Source: Humitalea sp050632385 (lineage in GTDB: Bacteria; Pseudomonadota; Alphaproteobacteria; Acetobacterales; Acetobacteraceae). From it: a DNA stretch of 64,000 bases. The DNA lies in the NCBI RefSeq assembly GCF_050632385.1, contig NZ_CP192599.1:5022001-5086000 (forward strand), read 5' to 3'. Positions 34,071 through 42,430 of this stretch are shown here, piece by piece. Positions within the stretch are counted from its first letter, which is position 1; each line of letters begins with the position of its first letter. The notes beneath the pieces were generated by a model. The model did not search any database, had not been told where the DNA came from, and saw only the letters and a program-made list of their open reading frames with translations. The position numbers were made by a program, and so were the translations under genes.

Positions 34071-34615
34071 GCGGCGCGATCTACACGGTTGAATCCGGGC
34101 TCGCGCCGGGTTGGGAGGACGAGTTCCTGCGGTGGCAGGCGGAGGAGCATGTGCCGCTGCTGCTCGGCCTGCCGGGCTATCGTGCCGTGACGCGATTCCG
34201 CGCGGCGGGACTTGCGAACCGCTTCCTGAACCTGTGGGAGGTGGACAGCACGCAGCGCTTCCACGCGCCCAGCCACGACGCCAAGGTCAATACGCCGTGG
34301 AAGGCGCGGATCGTGCCGGCGCGGGAACTGCTGATCCTCAGCTTCTACAACGTCGCAGCGACCTTGCCGGGGCCGGCGCAGGATCGGCCCGCCGCCGCCC
34401 TGCTGCGCCATCGCTGGCCGGCTGGCGGGATGCCGCAGGCCGTCGCTGACCACCTGGCCAGCGATCCGGCCACCTGCCGGGTGCACGTCCTGACCGATGA
34501 GAACGACCCGGCGCGCGTGACGCTGCTGCATCTGCTGGCGACCGATCTGCCTGCCGCCCCCATCGCCGGGGCAGAAACCGATCGCTTCATCGCAATCTCC
34601 GGGGAGCCCGCCTGA
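34067..34615 (+). CDS. Hypothetical protein, possible EthD/dimeric alpha-beta-barrel type
   Basis: A 182-residue soluble protein, not confidently recognised. The start (SGAIYTVESGLAPGWEDEF...WQAEEHVPLLLGLPGYRAV) and repeated strand-helix pattern, with FLNLWEVDS later, look like a ferredoxin-like dimeric alpha-beta barrel such as EthD or Dabb proteins, often small enzymes or helpers in catabolic operons. Its ends overlap both neighbours (ATGA upstream, TGATG downstream), so it is tightly coupled to the enoyl-CoA hydratase and the amidohydrolase. Confidence 0.6.
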   Translation: MSGAIYTVESGLAPGWEDEFLRWQAEEHVPLLLGLPGYRAVTRFRAAGLANRFLNLWEVDSTQRFHAPSHDAKVNTPWKARIVPARELLILSFYNVAATLPGPAQDRPAAALLRHRWPAGGMPQAVADHLASDPATCRVHVLTDENDPARVTLLHLLATDLPAAPIAGAETDRFIAISGEPA

Positions 34616-35493
34616 TGGCCTTCATGACGCAACCGCCCGACCCGAATCCGAAGACACCGAAACTGCGCTGCCCGCCCGGCGCGGTGGATTGCCATATTCA
34701 TTTCTTCGGGCCCGAAGCGACCTATCCCTTCGATGCGAAGACCCCGTACCACTCCGGCGATGCCTTGGCGGAGGACTACATCGCCCTGCAGAACGTGCTC
34801 GGGCTGCACTACGCCGTCATGGTCAATGCCGGTGGCTACGGCCGCAACCCGCAGCTTCTGATCGACACGCTGCGGCGTTTTCCCGGCCGCTTCCGTGGCG
34901 TCGTCGTGCCCAAGGATGATCTTTCCTCGCCCGAGATCGCCGAGATGGATGCGCTCGGCGTGTGCGGCGTGCGCTTCGTCAGCCTCAAGCGCGGTAGCCA
35001 CTTCCCCCAGGTGCTGCCAGACCTCGCCGCGCGCATCGCGGAATTCGGCTGGCATGTGCAATTCTATCCAAGCGGCGCCGATATCACGGACTACGTCGAC
35101 CAGTTGATGGCGCTGCGCAACACCATCGTGCTGGACCATTTTGGCAGCGTCCCCACGGCGGGCGGCATCGACCAGCCAGCCTTCAAGACGATCCTGCGGA
35201 TGCTGGAATCCGGCCGTGTCTGGGTGAAGATGTCGGGGCCGATGCGCTGCATGAAGGAAGACTTCCCCTATGCCGCCATGACGCCCTTCGCCCGGGCCCT
35301 AGTGAAGCATGCGCCGGAGCGGCTGGTCTGGGCCTCCGACTGGCCGCACGCGAACATGACCAGCGATCGCGCCATGCCGAACGATGGCGACCTGCTCGAC
35401 CTCATGCTGGAATGGGTGCCGGATGAGGCGGTGCGCAATCGCATCCTCGCGCGCAATGCCTGGGATCTCTATGGCTTCGAGCCCGTGGCATGA
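34615..35493 (+). CDS. Amidohydrolase-family hydrolase (LigI/PDC-lactonase-like)
   Basis: A 292-residue TIM-barrel enzyme with VDCHIHFFGPEATYPF (HxH), LDHFGSVP and LVWASDWPHANM, the amidohydrolase_2 motifs of 2-pyrone-4,6-dicarboxylate lactonase. FGPEATYPF closely resembles the FGP-x-x-x-FPF segment of LigI. Both ends overlap neighbours (upstream stop, downstream ATG at 35490), so it is translationally coupled with the acyl-CoA ligase. Substrate unproven. Confidence 0.88.
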   Translation: MAFMTQPPDPNPKTPKLRCPPGAVDCHIHFFGPEATYPFDAKTPYHSGDALAEDYIALQNVLGLHYAVMVNAGGYGRNPQLLIDTLRRFPGRFRGVVVPKDDLSSPEIAEMDALGVCGVRFVSLKRGSHFPQVLPDLAARIAEFGWHVQFYPSGADITDYVDQLMALRNTIVLDHFGSVPTAGGIDQPAFKTILRMLESGRVWVKMSGPMRCMKEDFPYAAMTPFARALVKHAPERLVWASDWPHANMTSDRAMPNDGDLLDLMLEWVPDEAVRNRILARNAWDLYGFEPVA

Positions 35494-37025
35494 TGCAGCC
35501 GGCGATCCCCTGGGCGAGCGATCTGAAATCCGCCTGCGACGCGCATGCGACCCGGCTTGCCGTCTTCGATGGCGCCACGGGCATGACCTATCGCGAACTG
35601 GGCGGCCGTGCCGCCGCGGTCGCGCAGGCGCTGCTGGATGCCGGTGTCACGCCGGGTGAGCCGGTGGCAACGTCGCTGCGCAACAGCCACGCCGCCGTCT
35701 GGGGCGCTTTTGGCGTGCGGCTGTCCGGCGCCGCCGAAACACCGTTGAACCCGGCGCTGGGTGCCGACGAGTTGCGCCACAATCTGGCGATCACCGGCGT
35801 CAAGCGCGTGCTGACGACCGCGGCCAATGCCGACGCCTTCAAGGCGTTTGGCTGCACGCCCATGGTGATCGAGGATCTGGACACGGCGCGTGGCGATCTC
35901 GGCAAAATTCCGCCGGTGCCGCGGGAGGCGCATGGCCGCATCGGCTTCACCTCCGGCACCACCGGCGCGCCCAAGGCCATCGTGCAGACGCATGGCGCCC
36001 GCTGGATCGGCAATCTGCTGCAGCGCGCGGCGCTGCCCACGGCCGTCGGGCCCGGCAGCCGCATCCTGCTGGTCACGCCCTACATGCACGGCGCCTCCGT
36101 GCTGACGATGGCCTTCCTCGAGCGTGGGGGCAGCGTGGTCCTGCTGGATGGCGCCGACATGGCGCGCATCGCGCCGCTGTTGGAGGAAGGCAGCATCGAC
36201 CATATTTTCGCGCCCCCGACCGTGCTCGCGAAACTGACGACCGCCCTGCCGGATCGGCATTTCCCCGGCATGCGGGCGGTGTTCTGCGGCACCGCGCCAT
36301 TGTCGCCGACGCTCTATGGCAAGGCGTGCGCCATGTTCGGGCCGGTGATCCGGATCGCCTATGGCAAGACCGAGTTGACCAATCCCATCGCCGTGCTCAC
36401 CGCCGAGCAGACGGATGCCTATTACGCCGAGGGTCCGCATTACGACGGCGTCTGCGTCGGCTACCCCGCCTCTGGCGTCGAAATCGCGTTGCGTGGAGAG
36501 GATGGCGCCATACCCGGCCCGGGCGAGGATGGCGAGGTGCTGCTGCGCGGCCAGCACATCTACGCCGGGCACTACGCCACGGACGGCTTTCACCCGCTGG
36601 AGCCAGGCGCGTTCCACGAAACCGGCGACCTTGGCCGCTTCGATATGCAGGGCCGGCTGCACCTGGTCGGCCGGATGGCCGATGTGATGAAGTCGGGCGG
36701 CTACAAGGTCCATCCCGACGAGATTGAGCGCGCCCTTGCCGCCAGCGGCCAGGGCGCGGCGGTCGCGGTCATCTCCCTGCCCTCCGAATACTGGGGGGAA
36801 ATCGTGGTCGCGGTGGCGGAGGGTGCCGATGCGGGCTGGCCGGAGCGCGCACGTTCGGCCGTCGCTGGCCTCGGGCGCCACAAGCAACCACGGTTGCACG
36901 TCACGATGCAGGAACTGCCGCGCAACGTGCAGGGCAAGATGGTGCGCCGGCGCATACGTGAGCGGGTGCTGGCTGAATATGGCCTGGTTGACGGACCCCA
37001 TCCACGTCTGGAGCGTCGAGGTTGA
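35490..37025 (+). CDS. AMP-forming acyl-CoA synthetase/ligase (ANL superfamily)
   Basis: A 511-residue adenylating enzyme. The P-loop-like GFTSGTTGAPKAIVQTHG, the AMP motif around IAYGKTELTNP, ETGDLGRFDMQGRLHLVGR and the catalytic Lys in RNVQGKMVRRRI all match. It would activate a carboxylate to a CoA thioester for the enoyl-CoA hydratase. It overlaps the amidohydrolase stop by ATGA, and a 144-bp gap separates it from the M20 peptidase gene. The substrate could be an aromatic or medium-chain acid. Confidence 0.92.
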   Translation: MMQPAIPWASDLKSACDAHATRLAVFDGATGMTYRELGGRAAAVAQALLDAGVTPGEPVATSLRNSHAAVWGAFGVRLSGAAETPLNPALGADELRHNLAITGVKRVLTTAANADAFKAFGCTPMVIEDLDTARGDLGKIPPVPREAHGRIGFTSGTTGAPKAIVQTHGARWIGNLLQRAALPTAVGPGSRILLVTPYMHGASVLTMAFLERGGSVVLLDGADMARIAPLLEEGSIDHIFAPPTVLAKLTTALPDRHFPGMRAVFCGTAPLSPTLYGKACAMFGPVIRIAYGKTELTNPIAVLTAEQTDAYYAEGPHYDGVCVGYPASGVEIALRGEDGAIPGPGEDGEVLLRGQHIYAGHYATDGFHPLEPGAFHETGDLGRFDMQGRLHLVGRMADVMKSGGYKVHPDEIERALAASGQGAAVAVISLPSEYWGEIVVAVAEGADAGWPERARSAVAGLGRHKQPRLHVTMQELPRNVQGKMVRRRIRERVLAEYGLVDGPHPRLERRG

Positions 37026-37169
37026 CTGCCTGTCCGCCATGGCCTTGTTCGCCACCCACGCCGTCGACGTCGGGCACCAAGCCTGCCAGGCTCGGCCCGC
37101 GTGGCGCATGGGACAACCTCCTGCGCCAGCGCGATGGTCGGGGCCGTTCATCGGCACCGCGGGGAACGA

Positions 37170-38333
37170 ATGACGATGCGGGAACTGACGAGTGCGGCGC
37201 TGCTCGACGCGGTGCGTGGCTGGGTGGAGATCGAAAGCCCGACGCAGGATGCGGCCGCGGTGAATCGCGTCGCCGATCATGTGGAGGAGAAGCTTCGCCG
37301 CATCGGCGCGCGCATTGAACGCCGCGCGGGCACCGGCGGCTTTGGCGATATTCTGCTGGGCCACGTTGCCGGCGACCGTGATGGCCCCGGCATCTTGCTG
37401 CTCGGGCACATCGACACGGTGCATCCGGTCGGCACGCTTGCCGGGCCGCTGCGCTTCCGCGTGGAGGGCGACCGCGCCTATGGCCCCGGCATCTATGACA
37501 TGAAGGGCGGCAACGCGATGGCGCTCGCCGCCCTCGAACACCTGCACGGGATGGGCCGCAGGCCGCGTCTGCCCGTGACCTTCATGATGATCCCGGATGA
37601 GGAAGCCGGCAGTCCAAGTTCGCGCGGCGCCATCGAGGCAGAGGCGCTGCGACACCGCGTCGTCCTGGTACCCGAGCCTTCGGGCGATGGCGGGCGCCTG
37701 ACGATCGCGCGCCATGGCATCGCGCGCTGGCACCTGCGCACGATTGGCCGTCCGGCGCATGCCGGTGCCTATCACGCAAAGGGGCGCAGCGCGATCCGCG
37801 AGATGGCACACCAGATTCTCGCGATTGAGGCGCTCACCGACCATGCCCGCAATTTCTTCGTCAATATCGGCACGGTGGCCGGTGGCACGCACGAGAACAT
37901 GGTGCCCGCCGAATGCCAAGCCATCTGCTATGCGCTGGTGCCCACCGCGACGGAGGAGATGGAGCTGCGAAACGCCCTGATGGCACTACGCCCGCATGAT
38001 CCTGACGTGCGGCTGGAGATCACCCAGGGCATCTCGCGCCCCCCCTTCTCGAAGACGCCGGCAATTCAGGCGCTCTACGATCACGCAGCGGCCTTGGCGC
38101 GCGATACCGGCTTTGCCGTCGCCGGCGAACGTGTGGCCGGTGGCGGCAGCGATGGCAATTTCACGGGCGCCCTCGGCATCCCGACACTGGATGGCCTCGG
38201 CGTCGTCGGGGATGGTCCGCACACGCATGAGGAGCACCTGCTGATCTCGTGCCTCGTTCCTCGAACCACGCTGATGGTCCGCCTCTTCGAGACCCTGGGC
38301 GAGCCCGGTACGCTGCCTGTGGTCGACGGGTAG
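37170..38333 (+). CDS. M20-family metallopeptidase (carboxypeptidase G2/ArgE-like)
   Basis: A 387-residue zinc hydrolase. LLLGHIDTVHPVG, GPGIYDMKGGN (bridging Asp), PDEEAGSPS (catalytic and ligand Glu), VPEPSGDGG and the C-terminal DGPHTHEEHL His give the full co-catalytic Zn set of M20A enzymes. It would cleave an N-acyl amino acid or a small peptide amide. ATG 37170 follows GGGGAACG; an ATG at 37176 is equally usable. It converges on kdpE with only 7 bp between stop codons. Confidence 0.92.
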   Translation: MTMRELTSAALLDAVRGWVEIESPTQDAAAVNRVADHVEEKLRRIGARIERRAGTGGFGDILLGHVAGDRDGPGILLLGHIDTVHPVGTLAGPLRFRVEGDRAYGPGIYDMKGGNAMALAALEHLHGMGRRPRLPVTFMMIPDEEAGSPSSRGAIEAEALRHRVVLVPEPSGDGGRLTIARHGIARWHLRTIGRPAHAGAYHAKGRSAIREMAHQILAIEALTDHARNFFVNIGTVAGGTHENMVPAECQAICYALVPTATEEMELRNALMALRPHDPDVRLEITQGISRPPFSKTPAIQALYDHAAALARDTGFAVAGERVAGGGSDGNFTGALGIPTLDGLGVVGDGPHTHEEHLLISCLVPRTTLMVRLFETLGEPGTLPVVDG

Positions 38334-38340
38334 GGGCTGA

Positions 38341-39030
38341 TCACCGCTCCTCCTCCAGCAACCGATAGCCGACGCCGGGCTCCGTCCGGAGCAGCCTGGC
38401 AGCCTCGCCGAGCTTGGCGCGCAACTGCCCGACATATACCCGCAGATACTGGCTGTCCTCGACATGCGCCGGCCCCCAGACCTCGGTCAGCAGGCGCCGC
38501 TGCGTCACCACCCGGCCGAGGTCACGGGCGAGCGCCGCCAGCAGATCCCACTCACGCGGGGTGAGCGAGAGTTCAACGCCCGTCACGCGCGCGACGCGCC
38601 GTTCCAGATCGATCTCGAGCTGCCCTGACGTCACGATCGGCGAAGGGGCTGTCGCCAGCAGCACGCGCCGCGTCGCTGCCCGCAGCCTGGCGAGCAGTTC
38701 GGCCAGGCCGAACGGCTTTTCCACATAGTCATCGGCACCGGCATCGAGTGCGGCGACCTTCTCCGCCTCCCGGTCGCGCGCGCTGATGATGATGACCGGT
38801 ACGCTGCTGAACGCGCGCAGCCGCGCCAGCGCCTCCTTCCCATCCATGTCGGGCAAGCCGAGGTCGAGCAGCACGCAGGCCGGGCCGCGGGACGCCGCCA
38901 GCCGCAGTCCCTCGCGCGCCGTCTCCGCGCGCAGGGCGGCATAGCCGGCCGCCTCCAATGCAGCGCCCAGAAAGCGGTGGATCTGCGGCTCGTCATCAAT
39001 CACCAGGACCGACAAGGGTGCCGCGGTCAT
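38341..39030 (-). CDS. kdpE: KdpE, response regulator of the Kdp system
   Basis: A 229-residue OmpR-type regulator. The receiver domain has acidic Asp12/Asp13, phospho-acceptor Asp56 (VLLDLGLPDMDG), Ser83 and Lys105 (EKPFG). The winged helix (about 130-229) includes LSLTPREWDLLAALARDLGR and YIRVYV-like YLRVYVGQLRAKL. It activates kdpFABC when K+ or turgor is low. Its start overlaps the kdpD stop by ATGA. A direct-repeat site at 46418-46434 fits its binding mode. Confidence 0.96.
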   Translation of the reverse strand: MTAAPLSVLVIDDEPQIHRFLGAALEAAGYAALRAETAREGLRLAASRGPACVLLDLGLPDMDGKEALARLRAFSSVPVIIISARDREAEKVAALDAGADDYVEKPFGLAELLARLRAATRRVLLATAPSPIVTSGQLEIDLERRVARVTGVELSLTPREWDLLAALARDLGRVVTQRRLLTEVWGPAHVEDSQYLRVYVGQLRAKLGEAARLLRTEPGVGYRLLEEER

Positions 39031-41714
39031 GCCGGGAATCGCAGCGATATGCGCGTCCCTCGTCCCGCAGCGATCGGGCTTTCCGCCGCGATGCGTCCCC
39101 CCATCGCCCCGACCAGGCCACGGCAGATCGACAGGCCAAGCCCGGATCCGGCGGCGATGCTGTCGGTGCGCACGGCGCGGAAAAAGGCATCGAAGATACG
39201 GGGCAGGTCCTCGGGCGGAATGCCGGGCCCGTCATCCTCGATGAGCACCACGACCTCCGCCCCCTCACGACGCGCCACCATGCGCACAACGCCATCCGGC
39301 GCGGCGTATTTCAGCGCATTGTCCAGCACATTCTCCAGCACCCTGTCGAGCAGCGCGGGGTCGAGCCGCGGCCGCGGCGGATCGGCCGGCAGGTCGCGCA
39401 GGATGCGGCGGGTGGGATGCGCCTGTTCCGCATGCGTGGCCGCCTCCTCCAGCGCGAGCGCCACATCCACCGGTTCACGCCGCGGCACCAGTTGGCCGGT
39501 CTCCAACCGCACGATGTCGAGGATGGCGGACATCCAGCGCGCCAGGCGGGTGGCCTCCTCCTCGATACTGGCCAGCAGGTCGGCGCGGGTCGCCTCGGTC
39601 AGCGCGGGGCCGACGGTGCGCAGCGTCTCCGCGGCGCCGCGGATGACGGTGAGCGGCGTGCGCAGGTCGTGCCCAAGGCTGGTCAACAACGCGGTGCGCA
39701 GCGCCTCCGTCTGGCCGCGGGCACGGACATTGGCGGCGATATCCGCCAGGCGCGCACGTTCCAGCGCCACCGCCGCCTGGTCCAACAGCGCCTCCAGGGC
39801 GCGGTCCGCCTCCGGGTCCGGCGCGTCGCCTTCGGGATGCAGCCCGAGGAGCCCAAGCGCCACCGCCTGACCGTCGCGCACCGCAGTCAGGGGCAGGAAG
39901 CGCCAGGCGCTTGTGGGCAGGGTCGCGGTGCCGCGCCCGGCGGCACGGCCATTGGCCAGGGCCCAGCGCGCCGCGGCCATGGCGCCGTCATCGGGCGTGG
40001 CATCGGCGGGGCTCGCGGCGCGCAGCACGGGTTCGGCCTGCAGCACCGCGTCGCGCGTGAACTGGCCGGGCAGGATCGCCGCCAGCGCCTCGTCCAGCGG
40101 CAGCAGCAGGCAGGCGGGGCCGCCGGTGATACGCGCCGCCTCCTCCACCACCGCCATCTGCAGTTCGGCCATCGAGGCCTCTGCATTGAGCCGCCGTGAG
40201 AGCGCGGTCAGCCGCCGCAGCGCCGCCAGCCGCAGCGCCGCCGATCGCACATTCCGGCCCAGCCTGCCTGTCGTGCCAGCCAGCAGCGCCGCCACCGCGC
40301 CGAACACCACGGCCCCCAACACATCCTGCGCCGAGGCGATGGTCAGCGTGTAGCGCGGCGGCAGGAACAGGAAGTTCCAGACAAGAAAGGCAAGAACCGC
40401 CCCGACGCCCGCATGCACCGGCCCGGCGATGGCGGCGATCGCCACGACGGCGGCCAGATAGACCATGCCGAAGGCGGCATCGGGCACCATGCCATCCAGC
40501 ACGGCACAGACCAGCGTCGCGGCGCCGACCAGCAGCGGCACCACGAGCCAGGTCGTCCAGCCCGGCAGATGGCGCGGCGTGGGTGCGGCGCGCGCGGCCG
40601 CCTGGCTCGGCACCACATGCAGCGTGAATTCCGGCGCCTGGCGGGCCAGGGCGCCGATCAGGGTCTGCCCCAGCGCACGCCGCCACCAGGGCGGGTCGCC
40701 GCGCCCCAGGACAATGTGCGTGGCACGGCGCGCGCGGGCATGGGCCAGGATCGCGCCCGGCAGATCCGTGGCCGTCGTCACCTCGGTCTCGGCGCCGAGT
40801 TGCTGGGCCAGCGCGATGCCCCGCCCGGGATCGGAGTCCTGGCCGGGCTGCTCGACATGCAGCGCCAGCAGCGGTGCATGCAGCGCATCGGCGAGGCGGC
40901 GGGCCTGCTGCAACACCGGCTCGGCCGCCGCCCCGCCGGGGATGAGCGCGAGCAGGCGGTCGCCCACGGGCCAGGGGCCGGCCACCGCATTGCGGCGCAT
41001 CCAGGAGGTGACGTCGGCATCGACACGATCCGCTGTGCGGCGTAGCGCCAATTCGCGCAGCGCCGCCAGCGCGCCCTCCTTGAAGAAGCCGCGCAACGCC
41101 CGCTCGGCCTGTTCGGCGCGGTAGATTTTCCCCGCCCGCATGCGCTCCAGAAGCTCCGCAGGCGGGATGTCCACGAGTTCCACCGCATCCGCCCCCTTCA
41201 GCACGGCATCCGGGACGGTCTCGGCGACTCGCACGCCGGTGACGCGCGCCACCGCCTCGGCACTGCTTTCCAGGTGCTGGACGTTCATCGCGGTCCAGAC
41301 CTCGATGCCGGCGTCGCGCAGTTCCTCCACATCCTGCCAGCGCTTGCTGTGGCGGCTGCCCGGCGCGTTGGTATGGGCGAGTTCGTCCAGCAGCAGGATG
41401 GCGGGGCGCCGCGCCAGGGCGGCGTCGAGGTCGAATTCGTGCAGCACCTGGCTGCGATAGGCGATCGCACGCAGCGGCAGCCTGGGCAGCGTGCCGATGG
41501 CGGCTTCGGTCTCGGCCCTGCCATGCGTCTCGACCAGGCCGACCAGCACGTCACGCCCCGCTTCCTGGAGGCGACGGCCTTCCGCCAGCATCTCCACGGT
41601 CTTGCCGACGCCCGGCGCCGCGCCGAGAAACACTTTGAGGCGACCGCGACCTTCCCGCGCCGCAAGCTCGGCCAGGGCATCGGGATCTGGTCGTTCGGGA
41701 TCTGCGTTGTTCAT
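39027..41714 (-). CDS. kdpD: KdpD, K+-sensing histidine kinase
   Basis: An 895-residue sensor. The N-terminal KdpD domain carries the Walker A-like GAAPGVGKT and LLLDELAHTNAPGSRHSKRW, followed by a USP-like domain, a four-segment membrane region around residues 395-500, a GAF-like region and a kinase core with phospho-acceptor His682 (SLGHDLRTPLTVIRG) and the ATP site (DDGPGIPPEDL, GLGLSICRG). It follows kdpC after a 173-bp gap that holds a hairpin, so kdpDE may have a separate or attenuated transcript. Confidence 0.96.
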   Translation of the reverse strand: MNNADPERPDPDALAELAAREGRGRLKVFLGAAPGVGKTVEMLAEGRRLQEAGRDVLVGLVETHGRAETEAAIGTLPRLPLRAIAYRSQVLHEFDLDAALARRPAILLLDELAHTNAPGSRHSKRWQDVEELRDAGIEVWTAMNVQHLESSAEAVARVTGVRVAETVPDAVLKGADAVELVDIPPAELLERMRAGKIYRAEQAERALRGFFKEGALAALRELALRRTADRVDADVTSWMRRNAVAGPWPVGDRLLALIPGGAAAEPVLQQARRLADALHAPLLALHVEQPGQDSDPGRGIALAQQLGAETEVTTATDLPGAILAHARARRATHIVLGRGDPPWWRRALGQTLIGALARQAPEFTLHVVPSQAAARAAPTPRHLPGWTTWLVVPLLVGAATLVCAVLDGMVPDAAFGMVYLAAVVAIAAIAGPVHAGVGAVLAFLVWNFLFLPPRYTLTIASAQDVLGAVVFGAVAALLAGTTGRLGRNVRSAALRLAALRRLTALSRRLNAEASMAELQMAVVEEAARITGGPACLLLPLDEALAAILPGQFTRDAVLQAEPVLRAASPADATPDDGAMAAARWALANGRAAGRGTATLPTSAWRFLPLTAVRDGQAVALGLLGLHPEGDAPDPEADRALEALLDQAAVALERARLADIAANVRARGQTEALRTALLTSLGHDLRTPLTVIRGAAETLRTVGPALTEATRADLLASIEEEATRLARWMSAILDIVRLETGQLVPRREPVDVALALEEAATHAEQAHPTRRILRDLPADPPRPRLDPALLDRVLENVLDNALKYAAPDGVVRMVARREGAEVVVLIEDDGPGIPPEDLPRIFDAFFRAVRTDSIAAGSGLGLSICRGLVGAMGGRIAAESPIAAGRGTRISLRFPA

Positions 41715-41869
41715 CTGCCGGCAGAATAGGACAGCGCGCGCCTCACGTCAGCGACGGCGACATCGCCGCACCCAGTATGGCCTTGGCGCCTGTCACGCCG
41801 ATGGCCGTGGCGTCAGCCTGCGGACATCCGCGCAGGCCGATGATCGCCAGCGCCCGGACCGCGCACCTG

Positions 41870-41889
41870 GAACCTGGTGCGGCGCCGTC
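41870..41889. terminator. Hairpin at the kdpC/kdpD junction
   Basis: CGCACC-TGGAACCT-GGTGCG folds into a 6-bp stem with partial inner pairing. It sits exactly at the 3' end of kdpC and upstream of kdpD on the minus strand, inside the only long gap of the locus. No T-run follows, so it may be a weak terminator or a processing site rather than a full stop. Confidence 0.3.
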
Positions 41890-42427
41890 AACGCTGCGCC
41901 TCCAACGCGAGGTTGAGCCGCAGCACGTTGACGCGCGGCTGCCCCAGCAGGCCGAATTCGCGGCCCTCCGTATGGTGTTCCACCAGTGCCGCGAGGCGTT
42001 CCGGCGAAAGGCCCCGCGCCGCCGCCACACGCGCGATCTGCGCACGTGCATTCTCCGGGCTGATATGCGGGTCAAGGCCCGAGCCACTGCCCGTCACGGC
42101 ATCGGCCGGGACATCGCGCCGGCCGGCCACACGCGCGATCACCGACGTCAGCAAGGCCGCACTGGTCGGCCCCAGTTGCGATGCGGCCGAGGAGGCGGCG
42201 TCATAGGGCGCGGCGGCGGTCGCCGAAGGCCGGCCTTGGAACCAGACGTCGTCCTCGAAATTCTGGCCGATCAGGGTAGAGCCGATCACCCTACCCTCAC
42301 GACGGACCAGGCTGCCGCCGGCGCGGTCCGGCATGGTCAGGCCCGCGAGAGCGGTGACGCCGAGCGGCACGACGACGCCCACCAGCAAGGTAAAGCCGAG
42401 CAGCAGGGAAAGCAGCGGGCGCAACAT
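41888..42427 (-). CDS. kdpC: KdpC, K+-transporting ATPase subunit C
   Basis: A 179-residue subunit with one N-terminal membrane helix (MLRPLLSLLLGFTLLVGVVVPLGV), the GSTLIGQNFEDDVWFQGRPS motif, SGSGLDPHISPENA and a C-terminal VNVLRLNLAL. KdpC stabilises the KdpA-KdpB complex and raises ATP affinity. The start lies 3 bp after the kdpB stop. Length is slightly below the E. coli 190. Confidence 0.96.
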   Translation of the reverse strand: MLRPLLSLLLGFTLLVGVVVPLGVTALAGLTMPDRAGGSLVRREGRVIGSTLIGQNFEDDVWFQGRPSATAAAPYDAASSAASQLGPTSAALLTSVIARVAGRRDVPADAVTGSGSGLDPHISPENARAQIARVAAARGLSPERLAALVEHHTEGREFGLLGQPRVNVLRLNLALEAQR

Positions 42428-42430
42428 GGT

